From a virus, in IMG/VR virus record IMGVR_UViG_3300050821_010639, positions 62,001-126,000 of that record: a DNA stretch of 64,000 nt; one strand, given 5' to 3'. Shown one piece after another: positions 1 to 6,595 of the stretch. How positions within the stretch are numbered: position 1 is the first letter of the stretch; the number at the start of each line of letters is the position of its first letter. Below the pieces are notes generated by a model. It was given only the letters and a program-made list of their open reading frames with translations. It was not told the DNA's origin and searched no databases. The position numbers and the translations under genes are program-made.

Positions 1-278
1 AGGCAGCGCCACACGATCCGCCGGCTGGCGGAAAAGCGCGGGTCGTCCGGCGCGTCGGCCAGCAGGGCCAGCCAGTACCCGCCGTTCAGGGCCGGGGCCG
101 GGAACAGCAGGCTAGGCGGCGGGGCCTCGCCGTACCCGGCGGTACGGACCATCACCCCGCCGCCCTCAACGGACTCGAAGGTCACCAGGGACAGGCACAG
201 GCTGCCATTCGGGTGCTCTAGCCACGCCTGGAGCCGCTGGCGCTCAGCGAGGGACAGGCAGGCGGCGTGCTCACCCAC
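1..278 (-). CDS. hypothetical protein, 3' end outside window
   Basis: Minus-strand gene cut by the left window edge; 92 codons are visible and the frame is still open at base 1. The GTG at 278 is chosen because it overlaps the stop of the preceding gene by 8 bases, the coupling style used throughout this strand. The visible part is mixed polar/aliphatic with a Pro-rich stretch near residues 51-63 and no motif I recognise. It is the last visible member of the run that begins at 1681. Confidence 0.6.
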   Translation of the reverse strand, partial: MGEHAACLSLAERQRLQAWLEHPNGSLCLSLVTFESVEGGGVMVRTAGYGEAPPPSLLFPAPALNGGYWLALLADAPDDPRFSASRRIVWRC

Positions 279-561
279 GGAGAGCCTCCGCCGTGTCGGT
301 CTCGTCAAAGAACGGGGGCAGGCCCTGCTCCTCGCGCATCACGTTCAGCGCGCGGGCGCACACCGGGCAGTACGGCGCCTTCCGCACCCGGGCCAGCGCC
401 CCGGCCGAGGGCTCGAAGCGGTTCCCGTGCTCGTCCACGTCAACCGGGCGCTCGGTCACCGGGTCGATAAGGACCGTCGGCACCCTGTCCGGGTCGAAAG
501 CGAAGATCCCGCCGTGCACGAAGCACGGGCCGAGCGCGACGGTGACAGCGGGCTCGCTCAC
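271..561 (-). CDS. small hypothetical protein with CxxC
   Basis: 96 residues, GTG start overlapping the upstream stop by 4 bases (GTGA). The N-terminal half is a hydrophobic, beta-rich stretch (FVHGGIFAFDPDRVP), followed by an acidic part and a single CPVC pair near residue 65. One CxxC could be half of a zinc site or a redox pair; I see no second pair nearby. Function not recognised. It is translationally coupled on both sides, so it is probably co-expressed from the promoter at 1741-1770. Confidence 0.7.
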   Translation of the reverse strand: MSEPAVTVALGPCFVHGGIFAFDPDRVPTVLIDPVTERPVDVDEHGNRFEPSAGALARVRKAPYCPVCARALNVMREEQGLPPFFDETDTAEALRG

Positions 562-1136
562 AGGGTGTCCCGCCAGTCGCCGGTTTCCCGGGCCTGTGCC
601 GTGAGCGGCCTGGAGCCGGACAGGCCCGCGGACTCGAAAGCCACCTGGATGGCCGTCAGGGCCTTAGCCAGGTCGCTCACGGTGCTCAGGCGGCCCCGGG
701 CCTCGTCGGCTGACATCATGCCGAGGCGGACGGCCTCGGACATCTCCCCGGTCGCCGAGACAGCGCGGCTAAGGGCCTCGTCCCGCACCCGGGCCCCGCA
801 GTCAGCGGCCTCGCCGGGAGCCGGAACCCCGGTGCGGCGGGGAAGAGCGGACTTCCCCGCCGCCCAGGCCGGGACCGGGGAGGTGCCAGGACCGCGCGCG
901 GGCAGGCCGGGCACCCTCGCCTTCTCCGGCCGCCGCGGGGCCGGCCTCAGCGCGGCGGCGCGGCGGCGCGCGCAGATGGCGCGCAGCAGCCGGCGGTACC
1001 GCCGGCCGGCCAGGAGGATGAGCGGGAGCCGCAGCAGCTCCGGGGCCGTCAGGTACCGGTACCAGGGCCGGGCCACGGCCAGGTGGACCACCCAGAAGAA
1101 GAAAACGATGACGGCCAGGCCGAGGAACGTGCTCAC
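558..1136 (-). CDS. single-pass membrane protein, unknown
   Basis: 192 residues with a GTG start overlapping the upstream gene stop by 4 bases. An uncharged segment at residues 4-20 (FLGLAVIVFFFWVVHLAV) is a clear membrane anchor. A strongly basic stretch (RRYRRLLRAICARRR) follows, then a Pro/Ala-rich linker and a helical C-terminal half. The topology would put the basic part in the cytoplasm. No family recognised. Confidence 0.7.
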   Translation of the reverse strand: MSTFLGLAVIVFFFWVVHLAVARPWYRYLTAPELLRLPLILLAGRRYRRLLRAICARRRAAALRPAPRRPEKARVPGLPARGPGTSPVPAWAAGKSALPRRTGVPAPGEAADCGARVRDEALSRAVSATGEMSEAVRLGMMSADEARGRLSTVSDLAKALTAIQVAFESAGLSGSRPLTAQARETGDWRDTL

Positions 1137-1681
1137 GAGGCGTCCAGCATGGCGATGACGCGCTCCAGGGCCTCGGTGTCCCGGTGAGCCATGCCGCCCG
1201 GCTCGCCCTCCCGGGCTGCCAGCAAGCCGACCAGGTGGCCGCGGGCAGCCTCCGCCGCGGCGGAGGCATCCGGGCCGTCCTCGCAGCGCAGGTAGTAGCC
1301 GGCCGCGTGCGCGGCGTTCACCAGGTCGACAGCCGAGCGGGGCAGCTGGCCGGGGTGGTACTCCCAGTTGACGTCCCCCAGGTCCCGCGCCCGCCGACGC
1401 AGCTCCTCCAGGCGGGGAGCCAGGCCGCCTGCGGCGGCGAAGAGCGCCGGCCGGTCAGCCGGGGCGACCCGGACGCGGGTCTCGGAGTTGCCGCGCGCGA
1501 AGCAGAGGTCGACGTCCTCGGGGTAGTCCTGGTTCGGCCGGGCGTAGATCCGGTCCTGGGGGCCGCCCGAGGACGGCAGGGCCAAGCCGGGCCCGTCGTA
1601 CGGGAGCGGCTGGCCGCCGGCTACCTGCATCGGGCTCCGGCGCAGGTGCCGCCTCCCGTTGCCTGGTCCCATGTGGTCCAT
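1133..1681 (-). CDS. hypothetical protein, first gene of cassette
   Basis: 182 residues with ATG at 1681, preceded by the leader AAGGGCAGGCACG that is shared by many genes here. The first 45 residues are Gly/Pro-rich; the rest is helical and acidic with no recognised motif. It is the promoter-proximal gene of a coupled run (1681 to below 1) driven by the operator-promoter at 1741-1770. Function unknown. Confidence 0.7.
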   Translation of the reverse strand: MDHMGPGNGRRHLRRSPMQVAGGQPLPYDGPGLALPSSGGPQDRIYARPNQDYPEDVDLCFARGNSETRVRVAPADRPALFAAAGGLAPRLEELRRRARDLGDVNWEYHPGQLPRSAVDLVNAAHAAGYYLRCEDGPDASAAAEAARGHLVGLLAAREGEPGGMAHRDTEALERVIAMLDAS

Positions 1682-1740
1682 CGTGCCTGCCCTTCACTAG
1701 GGTTCCGGGGAAAGAGTAAGCCCCGCCAGCTGACAGTCCC

Positions 1741-1770
1741 AGCGTAGCGGGGCTTTTGACTTGAGTCAAG
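1741..1770 (-). promoter_or_regulatory. operator-promoter site 1
   Basis: Palindrome TTTGACTTGAGTCAAG (1755-1770, one arm mismatch). On the minus strand it gives TTGACT, 17 bases, TACGCT, and drives the gene starting at 1681. Confidence 0.75.
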
Positions 1771-1774
1771 AGAA

Positions 1775-2020
1775 TCAGGAGTAGGCCAGGTCGCTGGCCC
1801 TGTCGTAGACGCGCCGGCGCAGCGCGTCAGGGTCGCCCCCGAGCCGGCGCACCTCCTCCGCCAGCCGGCTGGCGACCGCCAGGGCGGCCACGAAGGTCTC
1901 GCCGGGAGCCTCCTCGCCCATGGCCAGCAGCTGCTCCGTGCCCAGGCTGCCGCCCTCGTAGGCGGTCAGGCCGGCCAGCGCGGTCAGCAGCGCCTGGCTC
2001 GCCCTCATGCGGCCGGCCAC
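1775..2020 (-). CDS. small hypothetical protein
   Basis: 81 residues from GTG at 2020, chosen because a consensus AGGAGG lies 5 bases upstream; GTG 2026 is also open but has no spaced ribosome site. Helical, acidic, with an Ala/Leu-rich N-terminal half. Unlike most genes here it uses a classical Shine-Dalgarno and has no palindrome promoter upstream. Its stop lies 4 bases from operator site 1. Function unknown. Confidence 0.6.
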   Translation of the reverse strand: MAGRMRASQALLTALAGLTAYEGGSLGTEQLLAMGEEAPGETFVAALAVASRLAEEVRRLGGDPDALRRRVYDRASDLAYS

Positions 2021-2388
2021 GGGCACCTCCTGGTGGTTGAAGTAAGTGGGCTGCCTGCCCGGCAGGCTCCCTCGCGCCGTCCGGAAGACATGTCAGCTTC
2101 CAGCCGGCGGTCCAGGGCGGGGGCTCGCACCCCGCTGGGGAAACCTTGCGCCGAGGCACATACGCCGGGGGAGCTAGGCTCGACCGGCTCAGCGCACCCG
2201 GGGCGAAGCCCGGGTCCCGCGGCTCTATCAAGGTGGCGGCGGGGGACGTTCACCGGGGCGGGGAGGGGTGGCCCCCCGCTGGTGTCAGGCAGCCGGCCCT
2301 GTGCCCGGGAAAAACAACGGAGAATCCGTGTAGATGAATCCCCGGGCAAAGACAAGCTTTTAGTACGTGCGAGCCGATTCGGTTTCAT
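2021..2388. other. intergenic region without convincing gene
   Basis: 368 bases. It holds the palindrome GCCTGCCCGGCAGGC (2052-2066), a CCCGGG-bounded hairpin near 2190-2211, and a terminator at 2302-2348. An open frame at 2005-2388 crosses it but is rich in Pro, Ser and Arg and has no ribosome site, so I do not call it. No tRNA fold found by eye. Confidence 0.5.
2302..2348 (-). terminator. rho-independent terminator of the RHH gene
   Basis: On the minus strand, ACGGA-TTC-TCCGT is followed by TGTTTTT. Outer arms TGCCCGGG and CCCGGGCA (2302-2309 and 2341-2348) enclose it. It lies about 40 bases downstream of the stop of the repressor gene. Confidence 0.65.
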
Positions 2389-2679
2389 TCAGGGCTCCTC
2401 GTCGTCCATGCGCCTGGACCACGAGTCCGGGTGCCCGGCAGGCAGCGCCTCGGCCGACGGCACCAGGACGAAGCCCGAGCGGAGCTTGAGCGCGAGGTCG
2501 GCGATCTCGGCCAGCAGGTCCGCTCGGGACTCTGACCTGGGGGTACCCGCCTGTGCAAGCCGCAACTCGATGCCCTCCCTGATGAAGTCGGACACGGTAG
2601 CGCCCTCGGCCTCAGCGGCTTTCCGCACCTGGTCGAGCACCTCCGGGTCCAGCCGCAGCAGGAAGTCGCCCTTGCTCAC
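2389..2679 (-). CDS. ribbon-helix-helix transcriptional regulator
   Basis: 96 residues from GTG at 2679. The N-terminal strand (KGDFLLRLDPEVLDQVRK) and the two helices that follow (AEAEGATVSDFIREGIELRL) match the Arc/CopG/MetJ ribbon-helix-helix pattern: strand, helix, short turn with GATVSDF, helix. Members dimerise and insert the paired strands into the major groove. The C-terminal half is helical and acidic. The 75 bases upstream contain repeated GATAGC/GCTATC elements, the expected layout for autoregulation. It could also be an antitoxin, but I see no toxin partner next to it. Confidence 0.75.
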   Translation of the reverse strand: MSKGDFLLRLDPEVLDQVRKAAEAEGATVSDFIREGIELRLAQAGTPRSESRADLLAEIADLALKLRSGFVLVPSAEALPAGHPDSWSRRMDDEEP

Positions 2680-2683
2680 ACCC

Positions 2684-2760
2684 AGAAGATAGCACCCTCT
2701 GATAGCTATCACAAGGTGCTATCAGATAGCTTTTCAGCCCCCTAGGTGATATCAGCTAGC
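2684..2760. promoter_or_regulatory. repeat operator for the RHH regulator
   Basis: AT-rich island with the palindromes GATAGCTATC (2701-2710) and GCTATCAGATAGC (2718-2730). Two near-identical 16-mers are spaced 30 bases apart, GGTGCTATCAGATAGC at 2715-2730 and GGTGATATCAGCTAGC at 2745-2760. Tandem short sites upstream of an RHH gene are typical of autoregulation; binding is inferred. Confidence 0.6.
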
Positions 2761-2783
2761 ACCACGAGATATCACCTAGGGGG
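2738..2783. terminator. large perfect hairpin, bidirectional terminator
   Basis: CCCCCTAGGTGATATC (2738-2753) pairs perfectly with GATATCACCTAGGGGG (2768-2783). It lies between the zinc-ribbon gene stop (2788) and the RHH promoter, and its left arm overlaps the RHH operator repeats, so it may serve both termination and regulation. Confidence 0.6.
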
Positions 2784-2787
2784 CCGA

Positions 2788-3222
2788 TTACCACTCAGCG
2801 TCACCAGGAGACCACTCCATGGCGTCACCGTACGGGGCCACGTCGTACGGGCCCGGCCAATCAGTGCCACCGGACGAGGGTGATTCAGAATCAGTATGCG
2901 AACTTGTTATGAAACTGGCCGGCGACGGCAGGCTCACCGTGCCGTAGGCCTCGCGGACGTAGCGGCGTGCCGCCTCCTCGATGGTCACCCCGCGGTCCGG
3001 CTGCTGCCGTGCTTCAAGCCCGGAGTCCGTGTACCCGACGTGCCGCCGTCGGCCGCGCGGGTCCACCAGCATGATGTCCGACGGCCGGAACTCGATGGCG
3101 GAGGCGGTGCCCTCGCCGGGCACCCCTGGGCCGGTCCAGTCATGGCAGGCACCGCAGTAGCCCTGGCGCTCGTCCTCAGGGCTGTGCGACGTCCGCTGGC
3201 ACCGCGGGCAGGTAAAGGCCAC
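2788..3222 (-). CDS. zinc-ribbon hypothetical protein
   Basis: 144 residues from GTG at 3222. The N-terminus carries a CPRC ... CGAC four-cysteine zinc ribbon at residues 5-26. A segment with DPRGRRRHVGYTDSG follows, and the C-terminus is low complexity and acidic. A possible -10 (TAGGCT) ends only about 6 bases before the GTG, so the message may be leaderless. Zinc ribbons of this size often bind nucleic acid or partner proteins; the actual role is unknown. Confidence 0.65.
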   Translation of the reverse strand: MAFTCPRCQRTSHSPEDERQGYCGACHDWTGPGVPGEGTASAIEFRPSDIMLVDPRGRRRHVGYTDSGLEARQQPDRGVTIEEAARRYVREAYGTVSLPSPASFITSSHTDSESPSSGGTDWPGPYDVAPYGDAMEWSPGDAEW

Positions 3223-3243
3223 AGCCCAAGCCTAAGACAGCCA

Positions 3244-3272
3244 GACCCCCTCGCGGCGGGCGCGAGGGGGTC
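3244..3272. terminator. GC hairpin terminator
   Basis: GACCCCCTCGCG (3244-3255) and CGCGAGGGGGTC (3261-3272) form a 12-bp stem with a 5-base loop between the methyltransferase stop and the zinc-ribbon gene start. Confidence 0.55.
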
Positions 3273-3365
3273 CTTACGCGGCCGGGGGCGTTCGCACCTG
3301 GAGGTGTGGCCGGCCACGCGCCTGAGGGACTTGCGGCGGGACGGGCCGGGGGAGCGTCCGCTTTA

Positions 3366-3530
3366 ATGAACGAGCAGGCCCGTCCCGCCGCGGGCGCCAG
3401 CCACTGCGACATGCCCTGCGCCCGCGAGTGCGAGGCTAGCAGCCTGGCCGCGGGCCGCGCAGGACTTCAGCCGAGGCCGGAAATGATGAACATCGCGGAC
3501 GGCTGCGCGACCGTCAGCCCGATGCGGTAG
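3366..3530 (+). CDS. possible small plus-strand Cys-rich protein
   Basis: 54 residues from ATG at 3366 with GGGGGAG about 11 bases upstream. The N-terminal part contains HCDMPCARECE, a Cys/His cluster that could bind metal. Its 3' end overlaps the methyltransferase gene antisense by about 64 bases, which argues against it. Offered as a candidate only. Confidence 0.25.
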   Translation: MNEQARPAAGASHCDMPCARECEASSLAAGRAGLQPRPEMMNIADGCATVSPMR

Positions 3531-4606
3531 TTCTGCACAAGGCCCCGCTCGTACCGCAGCGGCACCCGGAAGGGCGAGGGGGCCTCAAGGAAGCCCGGCA
3601 CCACGCCGGCGGAGTAGAAGTCCGGCTCATCGGCGCGGCAGCGGTCGCACAGCAGGTCTTCCTCCGTCGCCCGGCGCACGCACCGGGCAGCGCCCGTGCC
3701 GCAGCGGCAGCGCAGGGACTCGTGCTCAGCCAGCTGGCCGCCGTAGGCGGCGGCAACTGGCAGGTCGTGGGTGTAGCAGCACACGGGTATATCTTGCCAC
3801 GAGACAAGCGGAACGGGACTCCGACGGGTTTTTTCACGCAGAGTCACGGAAAGCTTTATGCCGGCGGTGAGCGATGGTAAGAATGATCTTGAAAGTTCTA
3901 CGGAGAGTGACTTTTCCCGCTCGCGCAGGACCGCCCCGATGAGGAACCGCCCTACGTACCGGGTGTAGGCCGGCGGCACCGCGAGGCTCAGCTCGTTGCC
4001 GCTCATCCAGTCGATGCCCATCGCCTCCGGGCCGAGGTAGGTTCCCACGTCGCCGGTGATGGACACGTGCCAGCCCTCGTCCCACAGCTTGCGGCGCTGC
4101 TTGGTGGCGGTCCTCGCGCTGTGGTCGCGGTGCGGCAGCTGGGTGACCTCGCCGGGCCCGAAGTGCGCGCTGGCCTCGAACCAGCGCAGCCGGTAGGTGC
4201 GCAGCGGCGGGTCCTGCATGCAGCCGCACAGCCGTACGTCGGCGCGCATCGGGGCGCCGGGCACGTTCTCGATGACGTACGGCTTCCCGGTGGCCTCCAG
4301 GCGGGTGCGCAGGTCACCCAGCAGGTGGCCGGTGCCGTCGAGCCCCGCCACCGACTTCAGCGGCGTGTGGTCGTGGCAGGGCATCGAGCACGCGTAGGCG
4401 TCGTACCCGTCCAGGTCCAGCGTCGTCGCGTCCGCCCGGATGAACCGGGACGGCCAGGGGAACCGGGGCTGGGGCGCGATGTCCACGCCGGTCACCTCCA
4501 CGACGGGCCCGCCGCGTGCCGCCGAGTCCTGCCCGGCCAGGTGGTAGCCCCACGACGTGCCGCCCGCCGAGCAGCCCAGGTCCAGCAGGCGGATTATGTC
4601 TCCCAT
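3467..4606 (-). CDS. C5-cytosine methyltransferase-like protein
   Basis: 379 residues, ATG at 4606. Residues 6-25 (RLLDLGCSAGGTSWGYHLAG) fit an AdoMet-binding motif I. VDIAP near 41 fits the acidic residue of motif II, CSMPCHDH near 73-80 has the catalytic Pro-Cys of motif IV, and ENVP near 120 matches the motif VI ENV. Together these indicate a phage-type DNA cytosine methyltransferase, which would mark phage DNA against host restriction. No endonuclease is adjacent, so it is probably a solitary enzyme. After about residue 235 the DNA becomes AT-richer (3834-3900) and the protein continues into a 140-residue tail with a CRCGTG ... CDRC zinc-ribbon-like part, suggesting fusion of a second small gene. 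Confidence 0.7.
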   Translation of the reverse strand: MGDIIRLLDLGCSAGGTSWGYHLAGQDSAARGGPVVEVTGVDIAPQPRFPWPSRFIRADATTLDLDGYDAYACSMPCHDHTPLKSVAGLDGTGHLLGDLRTRLEATGKPYVIENVPGAPMRADVRLCGCMQDPPLRTYRLRWFEASAHFGPGEVTQLPHRDHSARTATKQRRKLWDEGWHVSITGDVGTYLGPEAMGIDWMSGNELSLAVPPAYTRYVGRFLIGAVLREREKSLSVELSRSFLPSLTAGIKLSVTLREKTRRSPVPLVSWQDIPVCCYTHDLPVAAAYGGQLAEHESLRCRCGTGAARCVRRATEEDLLCDRCRADEPDFYSAGVVPGFLEAPSPFRVPLRYERGLVQNYRIGLTVAQPSAMFIISGLG

Positions 4607-4649
4607 GGCAGGTACTACGGCACGCTGACCGCGGGAAACGCGGTTCCGG

Positions 4650-4730
4650 GGCTATGTATTTTTCCCCTCGCGGGGCGCGGACGGGACCCGGGGACATTTG
4701 TTTTTCCGGGCGCGGGGCGTTAAGAGACTA
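4650..4730 (-). promoter_or_regulatory. possible methyltransferase promoter with repeats
   Basis: Two imperfect direct repeats read on the minus strand as CGCCCCGCG followed within a few bases by GGAAAAA and an A/T-rich hexamer (AACAAAT, ATACATA). The A/T patches stand out in GC-rich DNA and could be -10 regions. No palindrome of the CTTGACT type is present. Confidence 0.35.
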
Positions 4731-4824
4731 AGCCGGCGCGGAGGCGAGCCTCCAACCTTCACCGATGGGACCCGGACGACGGAACCCCGCCGGCGCGCGC
4801 CGCGGCAGCATGTCGAACGGGGAA

Positions 4825-4852
4825 GGGGGCGCGGCGACCTGGCCGCGCCCCC
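4825..4852. terminator. GC hairpin terminator
   Basis: GGGGGCGCGGC (4825-4835) pairs with GCCGCGCCCCC (4842-4852), just downstream of the stop of the small gene ending at 4861. Confidence 0.6.
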
Positions 4853-4860
4853 GCGCGAGG

Positions 4861-5043
4861 CTAAGCGCGCGCCTCGCGCACTACCGCGCGCCGCACGCTT
4901 GCCATGCCCATGCCGTCTGTGTCCACGTACATCAGGTCAGCAGCGGCGTAGATGGCGCTGTGCGGCGCGCCCTTCACTATGACGTCTGCGGCTTGCGCGC
5001 TAGGCGCCTCCACCAGGCTGGTGATCAAGTCGTCTCCGGTCAC
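4861..5043 (-). CDS. small hypothetical protein
   Basis: 60 residues from GTG at 5043, chosen because the 5' leader aligns with the shared cassette leader (GGCAACCGAGCGA then AGGCAGCACA before the GTG). The frame stays open further upstream through the promoter, but that would be untranslated. The protein is short, helical and acidic, then basic at the C-terminus. No family recognised. Driven by operator site 2. Confidence 0.6.
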   Translation of the reverse strand: MTGDDLITSLVEAPSAQAADVIVKGAPHSAIYAAADLMYVDTDGMGMASVRRAVVREARA

Positions 5044-5075
5044 TGTGCTGCCTCTCGCTCGGTTGCCATACCCCC

Positions 5076-5105
5076 AACCTACCGCATGGCTTGACTCAAG
5101 ACAAG
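5076..5105 (-). promoter_or_regulatory. operator-promoter site 2
   Basis: CTTGACTCAAGACAAG (5090-5105, one mismatch). Minus strand: TTGTCT, 17 bases, TAGGTT. Drives the gene at 5043. Confidence 0.75.
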
Positions 5106-5125
5106 AGATCTGGCGCATTGGCCGT

Positions 5126-5233
5126 ATGAGCGCACTGACCGCACAAGACATCGCCGACGGGCGCTGGCAGGTACCGCGCAGAACGGGCCAGGAAAGCCCT
5201 AGGGCCCGCACAGAGCGTCTGTGCGGGCCCTAG
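5126..5233 (+). pseudogene. short plus-strand ORF resembling gene at 11412-11657
   Basis: 35 residues (ATG 5126) reading outward from operator site 2 and ending inside a terminator hairpin. Its start contains LTAQDIADG, close to MTAQEIADA near the N-terminus of the 81-residue protein at 11412-11657. I read it as a displaced gene fragment rather than a functional gene; there is no ribosome site. Confidence 0.2.
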
Positions 5234-5234
5234 G
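5198..5234. terminator. perfect 17-bp hairpin terminator
   Basis: CCTAGGGCCCGCACAGA (5198-5214) pairs perfectly with TCTGTGCGGGCCCTAGG (5218-5234). It follows the stop of the gene ending at 5248. Confidence 0.65.
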
Positions 5235-5247
5235 CATGCGAGAGGAG

Positions 5248-5466
5248 CTAGCGCCCCCTGGTACGGCTCCTGGCCACGTACGCGCGCCCGTCACGCGCCT
5301 CGCGCGAGTTGGCCACAGCGCGCAGCGTGCGCGCCTCACTGGCGGGAATAGACAGCAGCGCGCTGCGGTCGGCGAGGCGCCGTACCTCTGGCGTGGGGAC
5401 GTCGCGCACGTCAGCGATGACGCGGCATGCCCGCGCGAGGCGCGCGCGGAACGTTCGGTCTTTCAT
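5248..5466 (-). CDS. small basic hypothetical protein
   Basis: 72 residues, ATG 5466, preceded by the second type of cassette leader (ACAGGTGAGGCACC). Very arginine-rich with an Ala/Leu helical core, so probably a nucleic-acid-binding or RNA-associated small protein; this is inference from composition only. Single-gene cassette bounded by operator site 3 and the terminator at 5198-5234. Confidence 0.65.
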   Translation of the reverse strand: MKDRTFRARLARACRVIADVRDVPTPEVRRLADRSALLSIPASEARTLRAVANSREARDGRAYVARSRTRGR

Positions 5467-5493
5467 GGTGCCTCACCTGTATGAGTCGGGTTG

Positions 5494-5532
5494 CTTGACA
5501 CGAGTCTAGCGCATGGCTTGACCGCAGACAAG
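5494..5532 (-). promoter_or_regulatory. operator-promoter site 3, double palindrome
   Basis: Upstream box CTTGACCGCAGACAAG (5517-5532) gives TTGTCT, 17 bases, TAGACT. A second box, CTTGACACGAGTCTAG (5494-5509), covers the -10. It is the only promoter here with two close palindromes. Confidence 0.7.
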
Positions 5533-5537
5533 GCAAA

Positions 5538-5571
5538 AGCGCCCCCTGGCCGTACGTGGCCAGGGGGCGCT
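5538..5571. terminator. GC hairpin terminator
   Basis: AGCGCCCCCTGGCC (5538-5551) and GGCCAGGGGGCGCT (5558-5571), perfect 14-bp stem. Ends the cassette at 5583-5918 and starts 6 bases from operator site 3. Confidence 0.7.
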
Positions 5572-5582
5572 GTGGAGGGTCG

Positions 5583-5918
5583 CTAGCCGGCCAGCGCGGC
5601 GGCTACGGCCTTGCGGAAACGGTACGGAGTGAGCATGCGGTCCGCGTAGGCGCGCGCCGCGTCCTGCAGCGCCGGCGAGGCGCCCAGCAGTGCCCGCGCG
5701 TCGTCCGCCGCCGCGTGGTAGCCGTCGGAGTGCCCCGTGCGCTCAAGCTCGTCAGCCACGTGGGCTACCTCGATGGCGCGCGGCGGAAGCTTCTCCTGAG
5801 CGCACCATTCGTCGGCGTACAAGCCGAAGTCCCGGTCATGGGTGAGGCACACGCGGATAGCCGCGTCCCCCTCGACTTGCTCGTAAACGCATGACTGCTG
5901 TGCTGTGTCGGTTGCCAT
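5583..5918 (-). CDS. hypothetical protein, probably leaderless
   Basis: 111 residues from ATG at 5918. The -10 of site 4 (TACATT) ends 6 bases before this ATG, so the message is predicted to be leaderless. The sequence is acidic and helical with two cysteines (SCVYEQV, EWCAQEK) and a basic C-terminal helix. No family recognised. Single-gene cassette between terminators 5538-5571 and 5961-5993. Confidence 0.65.
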   Translation of the reverse strand: MATDTAQQSCVYEQVEGDAAIRVCLTHDRDFGLYADEWCAQEKLPPRAIEVAHVADELERTGHSDGYHAAADDARALLGASPALQDAARAYADRMLTPYRFRKAVAAALAG

Positions 5919-5924
5919 GCCCCC

Positions 5925-5954
5925 AATGTAGTGCACGGCTTGACTGGAGTCAAG
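5925..5954 (-). promoter_or_regulatory. operator-promoter site 4
   Basis: CTTGACTGGAGTCAAG (5939-5954), perfect arms. Minus strand: TTGACT, 17 bases, TACATT, then 6 bases to the ATG. Confidence 0.8.
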
Positions 5955-5960
5955 ACGCCG

Positions 5961-5993
5961 GCGCACCCCGGGAAGGCATCTCCCGGGGTGCGC
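5961..5993. terminator. GC hairpin terminator
   Basis: GCGCACCCCGGGA (5961-5973) and TCCCGGGGTGCGC (5981-5993). Ends the 6005-6421 cassette. Confidence 0.65.
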
Positions 5994-6004
5994 TGGTGAG
6001 GGGC

Positions 6005-6421
6005 TTAGAACACGGCCAGCGCGTTCAGCACAGCCTCGTCAAGGCCGCGCTGGGTAGGCGCCCCGGTAGCGGCGGCGCGCACGGAGGGGAAACGGGCCAG
6101 CATCGCGCACGCCATCTCGCGGGCGCCGCCGTACTCGCCCGCGTCCCCGCCTACCCGGCTGATGGCCGTGCGCACGGCTGTTACGACGTCAGCCGCGCCA
6201 CTGGCGGGCTCGTCACCCGGCACCGCGTAAACGGCCAGGTCGATGTCCCGTTCGGCGATCGAGCCCAGAGGGTTGACCACGCCGCGCGCGATTTCGGTCG
6301 CGTGCCGCGGGCCCGTGATGCCCTGCACCGCACTGTCTAGGTAGAACGTCGGGACGGACACGCTCCCGTGCCAGTCTCCGTTGTGCGTGAGGATTTGCCC
6401 GGTTACCGCGTACATCGTCAT
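6005..6421 (-). CDS. hypothetical protein
   Basis: 138 residues, ATG 6421 preceded by AGGGGCAGGCACC, the shared cassette leader. The N-terminal 40 residues are beta-rich (YAVTGQILTHNGDWHGSVSV), and a helical Ala-rich region follows. Single-gene cassette with its own operator-promoter (site 5) and terminator. No homologue recognised. Confidence 0.65.
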   Translation of the reverse strand: MTMYAVTGQILTHNGDWHGSVSVPTFYLDSAVQGITGPRHATEIARGVVNPLGSIAERDIDLAVYAVPGDEPASGAADVVTAVRTAISRVGGDAGEYGGAREMACAMLARFPSVRAAATGAPTQRGLDEAVLNALAVF

Positions 6422-6458
6422 GGTGCCTGCCCCTGCTAGTCGGTTGCGCTTGCTCACG

Positions 6459-6488
6459 AGGATAGGTGAGAGCTTGACACGAGTCAAG
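6459..6488 (-). promoter_or_regulatory. operator-promoter site 5
   Basis: CTTGACACGAGTCAAG (6473-6488). Minus strand: TTGACT, 17 bases, TATCCT. Confidence 0.75.
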
Positions 6489-6498
6489 CCATGCACGT

Positions 6499-6595
6499 GA
6501 GGCGCTGTAAGGCCCGTAGCGGCACGCTGGCGAGTTGGGTAGTCAGGGGCACGCGGCGAGGCGCTTAGGGGGCGCTACGGGCCTTACAGCGCCTC
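6499..6595. repeat. 23-bp inverted repeat
   Basis: The 23 bases at 6499-6521 (starting GAGGCGCTGTAAGG) recur as a perfect reverse complement at 6573-6595, with a 51-base loop. It occupies a gap with no convincing gene; the loop contains nothing I recognise. It could terminate transcription or be a rearrangement scar. Confidence 0.7.

Noticed and set aside
2005-2388. 127-codon frame after the RHH gene
   Set aside because: Ser/Pro/Arg-rich, contains the terminator hairpin, and has no Shine-Dalgarno.
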